Origin: Marinobacter alexandrii
Lineage (GTDB): Bacteria > Pseudomonadota > Gammaproteobacteria > Pseudomonadales > Oleiphilaceae
Length of the DNA: 64,000 nucleotides
Assembly: GCF_005871205.1 (NCBI RefSeq)
Contig: NZ_SWKM01000012.1
Coordinates: 62,001 to 126,000 of the forward strand
Direction of reading: 5' to 3'
In this document: positions 9,440 through 19,185 of the stretch, in pieces
Position numbering within the stretch: the stretch's first letter is position 1
Layout of the letters: the number at the start of each line of letters is the position of its first letter
The notes under the pieces: generated by a model
Databases searched by the model: none
Seen by the model: the letters and a program-made list of their open reading frames with translations, nothing else
Told to the model about the DNA's origin: nothing
Position numbers and translations under genes: made by a program

Positions 9440-10567
9440 ATGGCGTTAGTAAAACTCCAGACTCAGCACTTCCGGAACCTATCCCCGACCCCGGTCAGTT
9501 TCTCGCCGTCCTTCAATTTATTGTACGGCGAAAACGGCAGCGGCAAGACCAGTGTTCTGGAGGCAATTGGTTATCTGGGGCTGGGGCGGTCGTTTCGGGT
9601 CAGCCGGCATCAGGCGGTGGTCAGTCATGGCGAGCAACAGTTCACCGTCTTCGGTGGGCTGGATCGGGGCCTGGATGCGTCGACGGAACCCGACGCGGCT
9701 GGCGTGGCCCATCGGCTCGGGATAGCCCGGGATGTCAGCCAGAAGGAAACCACCCTGCGGGTCGATGGCGAAGGCGTTCGCAGTCTGTCGTCGCTGGCCA
9801 TGCATCTGCCGGTATCGGTGATTGACCCGGGTGTTTTTGACATTGTTGCCGGTGGCCCAGGCAAACGCCGGCAATTTCTCGATTGGGCCGTGTTCCACGT
9901 GGAACCTTCGTTTGCCTCGGCCTGGCAACAGTGTCAGAGAGTGACGTCACAGCGGAATCAAACGCTAAGAAATGGTAGACTAGACGAAGCCCTGCTGCGG
10001 GTCTGGGATAGCCAGTACGTGGCCCTGAGTGACCGCATCAGCGCGGCCCGAAAAACCACGTTCGATCGGTTCAAGGCAGCGTTCCAGACCCTGGTTCAGG
10101 AAGTCGATGTCGGATGGACTCAGGGTCTGAAACTTGAGTTCTATCCAGGTTGGGATAGCAGTCAGTCATTGCTGGATATCCTGGCCAGTCACCGGGAACA
10201 GGAACGTCGGATGGGGCATACCCTGTATGGTCCGAATCGAGCCGACATCCGGTTAAAATTTCAGGGCCGGCCAGTAGCGGAAACCTTTTCCAGAGGCCAG
10301 CAGAAAACCCTTGTTATCTTGATGAAGATTGCCCAGGGCATGGTGTTGAGTGAACTGGGTAAGCAGGTGACGTTTTTGCTCGACGATATTAATGCCGAGC
10401 TGGATGTGGGTCACCGGGCCATGCTGGCTCGAAAGCTACAGGCACTGCGTTGCCAGGTGTTCATTACCTCCATCGAACACCCGCTGCCCGACGCCCTGTG
10501 GCCCGACAATCAGGCACCGGAGTACAGAATGTTCCACGTGGAACATGGCAAATTGACGGAAGAATAA
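9440..10567 (+). CDS. recF: DNA replication and repair protein RecF
   Basis: RecF is an SMC-like ATPase that with RecO and RecR loads RecA at single-strand gaps. The 375 residues show Walker A GENGSGKT (30-37), the signature FSRGQQKTL, and Walker B FLLDDINAELD. The ATG at 9440 gives the expected N-terminus (MALVKLQTQHFRNL), but no convincing Shine-Dalgarno precedes it and only 45 nt separate it from the terminator upstream. Transcription may come from readthrough or a promoter within the AarF-family gene. gyrB follows 75 bp later, so recF-gyrB is probably one unit. Confidence 0.97.
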   Translation: MALVKLQTQHFRNLSPTPVSFSPSFNLLYGENGSGKTSVLEAIGYLGLGRSFRVSRHQAVVSHGEQQFTVFGGLDRGLDASTEPDAAGVAHRLGIARDVSQKETTLRVDGEGVRSLSSLAMHLPVSVIDPGVFDIVAGGPGKRRQFLDWAVFHVEPSFASAWQQCQRVTSQRNQTLRNGRLDEALLRVWDSQYVALSDRISAARKTTFDRFKAAFQTLVQEVDVGWTQGLKLEFYPGWDSSQSLLDILASHREQERRMGHTLYGPNRADIRLKFQGRPVAETFSRGQQKTLVILMKIAQGMVLSELGKQVTFLLDDINAELDVGHRAMLARKLQALRCQVFITSIEHPLPDALWPDNQAPEYRMFHVEHGKLTEE

Positions 10568-10609
10568 AGCCGGACCTGCCGGACTTACCATCGCCCGGAC
10601 GGCGAGTAG

Positions 10610-13057
<2,448 letters not shown>

Positions 13058-13076
13058 CGAACGCCCTGCTCAGGGC

Positions 13077-13119
13077 AAAAAAAAGCGGCGCTGGATCTAT
13101 GATCCGCGCCGCTTTTTTT
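13077..13119. terminator. Bidirectional intrinsic terminator after gyrB
   Basis: An A-run (13077-13084), then GCGGCGC-T-GGATC (13085-13097), loop TAT, GATCC-GCGCCGC (13101-13112) and a T-run (13113-13119). The symmetric A and T tracts let it serve gyrB (+) and the convergent membrane-protein gene (-). Confidence 0.93.
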
Positions 13120-13139
13120 ATGCCTGTTTCTGCTCCCGG

Positions 13140-13889
13140 TTATTCCTGGGACATCGACTTTTTCTTTTCTTTTTCAGCCAGGTGCGGTGCCATCACTTCT
13201 TCCAGCGTGTAGCCGGTCAGGCGCCGGATGGTGCGCCACAGGTAATAGAAAATCAGCATCATCATGATCATTGAGGGAATAGCGATCATCGGATAACTGA
13301 CTAGAGTCATTCGGCCGAGTTCTTCGTTGAAGGCCTCGGTGCCTGAAGGGCTGGTGACAATCCACCGGGCAATGACGTAGTTCATGATCGATGAGAACAG
13401 GAAGGTACCGGCGAAGAAGTAGCTGGCCTTCAACAACCGCGCCTCGAATTCATCCACACTGCCCTTCTCTTCCAGCGATCGGTGAATCTTATCCACATCC
13501 AGAACTTTTGGGTTGTACAGCAGGGTGCGTACCAACGGATATTTGGTACGGGTGGAAATCAGCACCGCCAGACCGATAACCGCGGGCACCGCAGCCTCCT
13601 TTACCGCCAGCCAGCCCGCGTCCAGTTCCAGCAGGCCAATACCGCCGGTGAGGCCGACACTGATCAGGCCTAGCACCGCGATGAAATTCTTCTTGTGGTA
13701 GCGAATCAGCTCGAACAATCCCCAGCCCAGTGGAAACGCCAGGCCGATGATCAAGGCATTGACCGGGCCCAGGTGCGCCTCGCCACTGAACTTCATCAGT
13801 ATCACTGAGGGAATGACGATACTGACCAATAGGTCGACCCAGGGTCTGGGCTTGTGATCGGGGGTGGACGTGTTGCTTGGTGAAGTCAT
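13140..13889 (-). CDS. VC0807-type multi-pass membrane protein of unknown function
   Basis: A 249-residue protein with about six hydrophobic segments: LLVSIVIPSVILM, ALIIGLAFPLGWGLFELI, FIAVLGLISVGLTGGIGLL, AVPAVIGLAVLIS, SYFFAGTFLFSSIMNYVIA and MIAIPSMIMMMLIFYYLW. The pattern GPVNALIIGLAFPLGWG...KKNFIAVLGLISVGLTGGIGLLELDAGW...KEAAVPAVIGLAV is that of the VC0807 family, whose function is not established. The C-terminal tail is charged and probably cytoplasmic. It lies convergent to gyrB with the shared terminator between and 101 bp after the amylase gene on the same strand. Confidence 0.75.
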   Translation of the reverse strand: MTSPSNTSTPDHKPRPWVDLLVSIVIPSVILMKFSGEAHLGPVNALIIGLAFPLGWGLFELIRYHKKNFIAVLGLISVGLTGGIGLLELDAGWLAVKEAAVPAVIGLAVLISTRTKYPLVRTLLYNPKVLDVDKIHRSLEEKGSVDEFEARLLKASYFFAGTFLFSSIMNYVIARWIVTSPSGTEAFNEELGRMTLVSYPMIAIPSMIMMMLIFYYLWRTIRRLTGYTLEEVMAPHLAEKEKKKSMSQE

Positions 13890-13931
13890 AGATAGCCTGA
13901 TGCAGGGAACGACAGCAGACCAGGGAATGGG

Positions 13932-13961
13932 TACTGCCGGACACAGAGTGTTCCGGCAGTA
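13932..13961 (-). terminator. Hairpin between the amylase and membrane-protein genes
   Basis: TACTGCCGGA (13932-13941) pairs with TCCGGCAGTA (13952-13961) around a 10-nt loop, 30 nt beyond the amylase stop. There is no T tract on the minus strand, so it may stabilise the amylase mRNA 3' end rather than terminate by itself. Confidence 0.4.
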
Positions 13962-13990
13962 TACGACGATTTTGCTCGCTTTCGAAGGCG

Positions 13991-15700
13991 TTAAAAGCTG
14001 CCACTGGTAGCCGTGGTGGAGCCGGCCGAGCCCGTTTGCATCACATTATTGGCGCCGGACTGCCAGACTAATTGGGCCTGTGGGTCCTGTTCGCTGCGCT
14101 TGATGCACTTCCACTCGACGGTGGACTGCGCCGGGAGCTCAATCGATCCGGTCCAGCTTGGGTAGTTGGTGGGCTCCAGCTTGATTGCATTGGCCGGCGC
14201 CCAGTTACCCAGAGTCGCATTGTCACCGGTCACGTACACGCTCTGCCCCGCTGTGGTCGTGCCGTTGTCGCACTGAAAGTTAGCAGTGGCCAGATCGTTT
14301 GGTGGTGGAGGGGGCGCGTCGCAGCCCGCGTTGACGTGCAGCGCTGCCGCCTCCATGGCGGGCACGGTCAGCGAGATCTGGCCATTGCTGACCGAAACGC
14401 AGGCGCCGTTGCCGGCGACGTTGCGGTAGTCGCCGTCCGGTAACCCGGTGGAGAAGGCGCGGGTCAGATCGTTTCCTTCCCGGTTGATGGCAACAAAGCC
14501 CTTGGCTCCGCGGCTAAAGGCAATCTGGTTGTTGCCGTTGTCCCACCATTGATTCACGCCGGTGCCATCGGTGACGTTGCGGAACTCCACCATGTTGGCA
14601 ATAGCGTCCCAGCGGTGCTCACAGATCCAGGCGCCGCCGCACTGAGCGCTGCCGCCCTGGTAAACGCCCTGCGCCGGTGGGCCCTGATCGCTGTTGGAAA
14701 AGCTATAGCTGGACATTACTTTGGGGTAGCCGTAAGGCCAGGCCAGCATATAGACGTTGGCGAGGTTGTACAGGCTGCCGTCTTTGTAGGTCAGGACATT
14801 GCTACCGCCGGCACCGTGGCCGCGCTGGTTGTCGTGATTATCGGTGAAGACCACCGCATCGGCGCCGGCCAGAAAGCCCCAGCTCTCGCCAAAGCCATTC
14901 AGGTAAGCCAGTTTCTGGTTTTTGAACACATCACCCAGGGAGGCGCTGTAGCGAAACTCGGTCACGTCCGAGAGTCCGGTGTATTCAGCGGCACTGACCG
15001 CTTCTCCACCGAGATCGATGACTTCCTGGAACACATACAGTGGATCGTTGGTGCGGTTCAGAATGCCGGCGATGTCACCCGGTGACATGTGCTTGGCGGC
15101 ATCAATCCGGATCCCCTCTACCCCGAGTGAGGTCAGGTGGTTCAGGTAGCCCGCCAGCGTGTCCTGAACGTAGTTGGCGCCGGTGTCCAGATCCGGCAGG
15201 CCGACCAACTGGCAGGTGCGAACCCGGTCGGCGTTATTGCCGTAGTCGGATGGTGAAATATCGCAGGGCGCGTGGAAGTCGTTGCCGCTGTAAACCGGAT
15301 AGCTGCGCGAGCCACTGTCATAGGAGGAACCGGCGGTACCGGTGCCGGAGCCAGCGGCCGTGTGATTGATCACCGCATCGGCGTAGACATCGACACCGGC
15401 GGCATTACAGCGTGCGACCATGTCGGCAAAAGCCGCGGCGTCTCCGCTTCGACTCTGCAACTGGTAACTGACCGGCTGGTACCGGGTCCACCAGGCATCG
15501 CCCTGAATATGTTCCTGCGGCGGCGAGATCTGCACCGCGCTATAGCCTTTGGGGCCGAGAAAGGTCTCGCACTCCTGGGCAACGTCGCTCCACTGCCATT
15601 CGAACAGATGGACGAAGGCGCCGGCCTGGGTGTGCTGGGCCGGCAGGCTGAGTGCAAGCCCGAGCGCACTGGCGGCCACGACTCGATGGATGGAATTCAT
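13991..15700 (-). CDS. Secreted chloride-dependent (animal-type) alpha-amylase with C-terminal CBM20
   Basis: A GH13 enzyme that cuts internal alpha-1,4 bonds of starch and glycogen. The ATG at 15700 has AAGGAG upstream and gives 569 residues; a reading from 15748 only adds residues before the signal peptide (1-26, cleavage after TQA). Catalytic residues are D200 (GIRIDAAKH), E226 (FQEVIDLGGE) and D290 (FTDNHDNQRGHGAGG). The chloride ligands R198, N288 and K327 have almost the same spacing as in the Pseudoalteromonas haloplanktis enzyme, which also uses Lys rather than the animal Arg. After an all-beta domain C, a proline linker leads to a CBM20-like starch-binding domain (about 475-569). No maltose transport or other amylolytic genes are adjacent. 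Confidence 0.93.
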   Translation of the reverse strand: MNSIHRVVAASALGLALSLPAQHTQAGAFVHLFEWQWSDVAQECETFLGPKGYSAVQISPPQEHIQGDAWWTRYQPVSYQLQSRSGDAAAFADMVARCNAAGVDVYADAVINHTAAGSGTGTAGSSYDSGSRSYPVYSGNDFHAPCDISPSDYGNNADRVRTCQLVGLPDLDTGANYVQDTLAGYLNHLTSLGVEGIRIDAAKHMSPGDIAGILNRTNDPLYVFQEVIDLGGEAVSAAEYTGLSDVTEFRYSASLGDVFKNQKLAYLNGFGESWGFLAGADAVVFTDNHDNQRGHGAGGSNVLTYKDGSLYNLANVYMLAWPYGYPKVMSSYSFSNSDQGPPAQGVYQGGSAQCGGAWICEHRWDAIANMVEFRNVTDGTGVNQWWDNGNNQIAFSRGAKGFVAINREGNDLTRAFSTGLPDGDYRNVAGNGACVSVSNGQISLTVPAMEAAALHVNAGCDAPPPPPNDLATANFQCDNGTTTAGQSVYVTGDNATLGNWAPANAIKLEPTNYPSWTGSIELPAQSTVEWKCIKRSEQDPQAQLVWQSGANNVMQTGSAGSTTATSGSF

Positions 15701-15722
15701 TGCATGCTCCTTGTCTTGTATT

Positions 15723-15766
15723 TGTTGTGGTGCAAGAACAACATGCATTGCTCACTCTTTAGTCAA
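15723..15766 (-). promoter_or_regulatory. Putative amylase promoter with an overlapping inverted repeat
   Basis: Upstream of the amylase start the minus strand has TTGACT (15766-15761) and, 17 nt on, TGTTGT (15743-15738), a poor -10. The same TGTTGT is one arm of an inverted repeat with ACAACA (15728-15723), 9 nt apart, which looks like a repressor or activator half-site pair. Pattern only; the regulator is unknown. Confidence 0.35.
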
Positions 15767-15833
15767 CACCTCCCTTGGTCATTAACTTGGGGCGTAGCTG
15801 TCGGGAGGACCGGGATTGTGGACAGATCGGGTA

Positions 15834-15876
15834 TAAAAAAACCGGACCCGGGTGCTAGGTGACCCGGATCCGGTTT
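15834..15876 (-). terminator. Intrinsic terminator after the gabT-like gene
   Basis: AACCGGACCCGGGT (15840-15853) pairs with ACCCGGATCCGGTT (15862-15875); the one mismatch is a G-U pair on the minus strand. The minus strand then runs into seven T residues (complement of the A-run 15834-15840), so it ends the aminotransferase transcript before the amylase promoter. Confidence 0.88.
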
Positions 15877-15916
15877 CGGTTTTCCGCTGGCGTAATGCCG
15901 GTTTGGGCTTAGCCCA

Positions 15917-17194
15917 TTAGGCGCCAACTTCCTTCAGGGCTTCTTCCACGATGTTCAGCCCTTCTTCCAGCACCTCGTCTTCGATGGTGACTGGCATCAG
16001 GAAGCGCAGGGTGTTGCCGTACATGCCGCAGCTGAGCAGGATCAAACCTTTTTCCTTGGCCTTCTTGGTCACAGCGGCTGCCAGTTCCGGCTTGGGCTCG
16101 CGGCTATCCTTGCTTTCGACAAGTTCAAAGGCCGCCATGGGGCCGAGATTGCGGACGTTGTCGACATGGGCAAATTGCTCCTGCCACTGGTTGAAGCGCT
16201 GCTTCAGTTTCTCGCCCAGACGCTGGCCCTTGGCGAGAATGTCTTCCTCCTTGAATACATCGAATACAGCCAGGGCCGCGGCACAGGCAGTTGGGCTACC
16301 GGTATAGGTACCACCCAGGGAGTTGGGGCCGGAGGCGTCCATGTGCTTGTCGGTACCCACGATGGCGGAGATTGGCATGCCATCGGCCATACTCTTGGCC
16401 ATGGTCATCATGTCGGGCTCAACGCCGCTGTGCTCGATAGCAAACATTTTGCCGGTCCGGCCAAAGCCACTCTGGACTTCGTCGACGATCATCAGAATGC
16501 CGTGCTCGTCGCAGATCTTGCGGATTTCCTTCAGGAAGCTGGTCGGTGCCGCATAAAAACCGCCTTCACCCAGCACCGGCTCGATCACGATGGCTGCGGT
16601 GTCTTTGCCCGGGGAATCGGCCTTCATGGTCATTTTCAGGCCACGCAGGGCTTCATCTTCACTGACCCCGTGATAAGGCACCGGGTAAGGCGCACGGAAA
16701 ACGGTACCCGGCATCGGGCCGAAATCGGTCTGGTAGGGCGCGGCTTTACCATTCATCGCCATGGTGTAAAAGGTCCGGCCGTGGTAGCCGCCGTCAAAGC
16801 AGATAATGTTGCTGCGACCGGTGGCCGCACGGGCTACCTTGATGGCGTTTTCCAAAGCTTCGGCGCCGGAGTTAGCCAGCATTACCTTGGCGTGACCGCG
16901 TACCGGCACAATTCCGCTGAGCTTTTCCGCCAGCTTGACGTAGCCCTCATAGGGCATGACCGTCTGGCAGGTGTGCATCAGCTTGTCCAATTGGGCCTTG
17001 ACCGCTTCCACCACCTTGGGGTGACGATGGCCAATGTTCAGAACACCGATACCGCCGGCGAAATCGATCATGCGCTTGCCGTCCGCATCCCAGAGTTCCG
17101 CGTTGGTGGCGTGATCGGCAAACTGTTCGTTGGGACTTGCCGCGCCCGCTGCAACGTAGCGTTCTTTGAGTGCCTGCAATTCTTTATTGCTCAC
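15917..17194 (-). CDS. gabT: 4-aminobutyrate--2-oxoglutarate aminotransferase-like class III aminotransferase
   Basis: A PLP-dependent enzyme that moves the terminal amino group of 4-aminobutyrate (or a similar omega-amino acid) to 2-oxoglutarate. The 425 residues show the class III pattern: NSGAEALENAIKVARAATGR for cofactor phosphate binding, FDGGYHGRTFYTMAMNGK, the PLP-ring aspartate in IVDEVQSGFGRTGKMFA, and the Schiff-base lysine K267 in MTMAKSMADG. The start is GTG at 17194 with GGGAGAAGG upstream. No succinate-semialdehyde dehydrogenase (gabD) is adjacent, so use of 5-aminovalerate or other substrates cannot be ruled out. It ends in a clear terminator. Confidence 0.85.
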   Translation of the reverse strand: MSNKELQALKERYVAAGAASPNEQFADHATNAELWDADGKRMIDFAGGIGVLNIGHRHPKVVEAVKAQLDKLMHTCQTVMPYEGYVKLAEKLSGIVPVRGHAKVMLANSGAEALENAIKVARAATGRSNIICFDGGYHGRTFYTMAMNGKAAPYQTDFGPMPGTVFRAPYPVPYHGVSEDEALRGLKMTMKADSPGKDTAAIVIEPVLGEGGFYAAPTSFLKEIRKICDEHGILMIVDEVQSGFGRTGKMFAIEHSGVEPDMMTMAKSMADGMPISAIVGTDKHMDASGPNSLGGTYTGSPTACAAALAVFDVFKEEDILAKGQRLGEKLKQRFNQWQEQFAHVDNVRNLGPMAAFELVESKDSREPKPELAAAVTKKAKEKGLILLSCGMYGNTLRFLMPVTIEDEVLEEGLNIVEEALKEVGA

Positions 17195-17316
17195 TTTGCC
17201 TTCTCCCTGAGTTCAGGTTCGAAATGGTTCATCAATCAGTGTAAGGAGTACGAGCAGGAACCACAAACCGACCATCGTGGAGTGCTGTGGCAATGGTCAG
17301 CGAAAACATCTCCCGT

Positions 17317-19098
17317 TCAGGCCCGTTCATCCCGAAACTGCAGCCGTGCCAGGCGCTGGTATAGCTCATTGCTTGCCATCAGCTGATCGTGACTGCCAAC
17401 CGCCAGCAACTGGCCCTGATCCAGCACCGCTATGCGATCGGCATTGCGCACCGTCGCCAGTCGGTGGGCAATCACCAGGGTGGTCCGGCCCCGGGTCAGT
17501 GCCGGCATGGCTTCCTGTACCAGGTGCTCGCTTTCCGCGTCCAGGGCACTGGTGGCTTCATCCAGCAGCAGAATGGGGGCATCGGCCAGCAGGGCGCGGG
17601 CAATGGCCAGCCGTTGTTTCTGGCCTCCGGACAGTCCCAGCCCGGCATCACCCAGGGGCGTGTTATAGCCCTGGGGCAAGCCCTGGATGAATTCGTCGGC
17701 GTGGGCCACCTGGGCCGCCCGGCGCACGTCGTCGTCGCTGGCGTCGGGGCGGGCATAGCGGATGTTATCGGTGACCGTGCCATGGAACAACGCCGGGTTC
17801 TGCGGTACCAGGGCGAAACAGCGCCGCAACTCCGGCAGTGACCAGTTGGCGGTATCGACGCCATCAATCAGGATGCGCCCCTGCTCCGGCTGGTAGAAGT
17901 GCAACAGCAGATCGAACAGGGTGGACTTGCCGGCCCCGGACGGACCGACCAAGGCCAGGGTCTCGCCCGCCTGAATGGCCAGGGTCAGCTGGTTCAGTGC
18001 CGGCTGGTCACTGCGACCGGGGTAGTGGAAGGTCAGTGACTCGATGCCGATGGCGCCGTTAATCTGGGCCGGCCGGTCCTGGATCGGTACCGGCCGGGCA
18101 AACGTCGAGGGGGTCTGCAGCAGTTCGAACAGCCGGGCCGCGGATCCGGCCGCCCGTTGCAGCTCGCCGATGACTTCGCTGATGGCACCTGCCGCCACGC
18201 CTACCAGCAGGCTGTAGAACACGAAGGCCGCCAATTCACCCGGCGAAATACGGCCATGGATCACGTCCAGGCCGCCAATCCACAGCACGATTCCGACTGC
18301 GCCCATCACCAGGGTGATCGCCATTGTGGTCAGCCAGGCGCGCTGGCGAATCCGGTCGCGGGCAATGGCGAAGGCTTTTTCCGACACCTCGGCGAAATAC
18401 CGCCGGTCGTGGGGCTGGTGGTTGAAGGCCTGAACGGTTTTGATCTGGGTCAGGTTCTCACCCACGTAGCTGCCGACATCGGCGACCCGGTCCTGACTCA
18501 GGCGCGACAGCTGCCGAACCCGGCGGCCGTAAAACAGGATGGGGGCAATCACCAGCGGAAAACCCAGCAGGATGATACTGGCGAGTTTGGCGTTGGTGAC
18601 GAACAGCAGGATCAGGCCACCCACCAGCATCAGGGCATTGCGCAATGCAATGGAGACGGTGGAGCCAATCACCGATTGCAGCACGGTGGTGTCGGCAGTG
18701 AAGCGGGACTGGATTTCCAGTGCCCGGTTCTGTTCAAAGAAGCCCGGGTGCAGGTCGATCAGGTGGTTGAACACGCGTTTTCGGATGTCCGCCACCACAC
18801 GTTCACCAATCCACGACACCAGGTAGAAACGGGCGAAGGAACCGATGGCCAGGCCCAGTACCAGCACGAAAAACAGACCGATGGCGCGCGCCAGCATGCC
18901 CGGCGATTCAGTCGCCAGACCCTGATCCACCAGGATGCGAAGGCCCTGCCCCAGCCCCAGGGTAATGCCCGCGGTGAACACCAGTGCAATCAGGGCGCCG
19001 ACCATGGCCCTGCGATAGGGCGTAATGAATTCAATGACCAACTGCAGGGCGCGGCGATGACGGTTGTTGATGATTTGCCTCCAGGGTTTTGCGTACAC
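17317..19098 (-). CDS. ABC exporter, fused permease and ATPase (MsbA-like half transporter)
   Basis: A type I ABC exporter half-molecule of 593 residues that would work as a homodimer in the inner membrane. Six hydrophobic segments (about 25-310) precede the ATPase domain, with Walker A GPSGAGKST near residue 384, signature LSGGQKQRLAIARAL near 488, Walker B PILLLDEATSALD and the H-loop IAHRL. Phrases such as FYLVSWIGERVVADIRKRVFNHLIDLHPGFFE are typical of a proteobacterial MsbA-like subfamily of unknown cargo. The start is uncertain: the GTG at 19098 is the furthest upstream candidate but has no strong ribosome-binding site. It is divergent from a second exporter, with 87 bp between. Confidence 0.88.
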   Translation of the reverse strand: MYAKPWRQIINNRHRRALQLVIEFITPYRRAMVGALIALVFTAGITLGLGQGLRILVDQGLATESPGMLARAIGLFFVLVLGLAIGSFARFYLVSWIGERVVADIRKRVFNHLIDLHPGFFEQNRALEIQSRFTADTTVLQSVIGSTVSIALRNALMLVGGLILLFVTNAKLASIILLGFPLVIAPILFYGRRVRQLSRLSQDRVADVGSYVGENLTQIKTVQAFNHQPHDRRYFAEVSEKAFAIARDRIRQRAWLTTMAITLVMGAVGIVLWIGGLDVIHGRISPGELAAFVFYSLLVGVAAGAISEVIGELQRAAGSAARLFELLQTPSTFARPVPIQDRPAQINGAIGIESLTFHYPGRSDQPALNQLTLAIQAGETLALVGPSGAGKSTLFDLLLHFYQPEQGRILIDGVDTANWSLPELRRCFALVPQNPALFHGTVTDNIRYARPDASDDDVRRAAQVAHADEFIQGLPQGYNTPLGDAGLGLSGGQKQRLAIARALLADAPILLLDEATSALDAESEHLVQEAMPALTRGRTTLVIAHRLATVRNADRIAVLDQGQLLAVGSHDQLMASNELYQRLARLQFRDERA

Positions 19099-19185
19099 TC
19101 AGACACCGGGGCCGTTCGGTACCATCCGGTTTCCACATCATACGGCCGCGGCCGTCGCTTTGCCCTGTCCAACAAGGAATTTTCT

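Noticed and set aside
18157..19185. A 343-residue N-terminal extension in frame with the Atm1-type exporter
   Set aside because: It lies opposite the divergent ABC exporter and has no similarity to transporters. The GTG at 19186 with AAGGAA gives the family's normal length.
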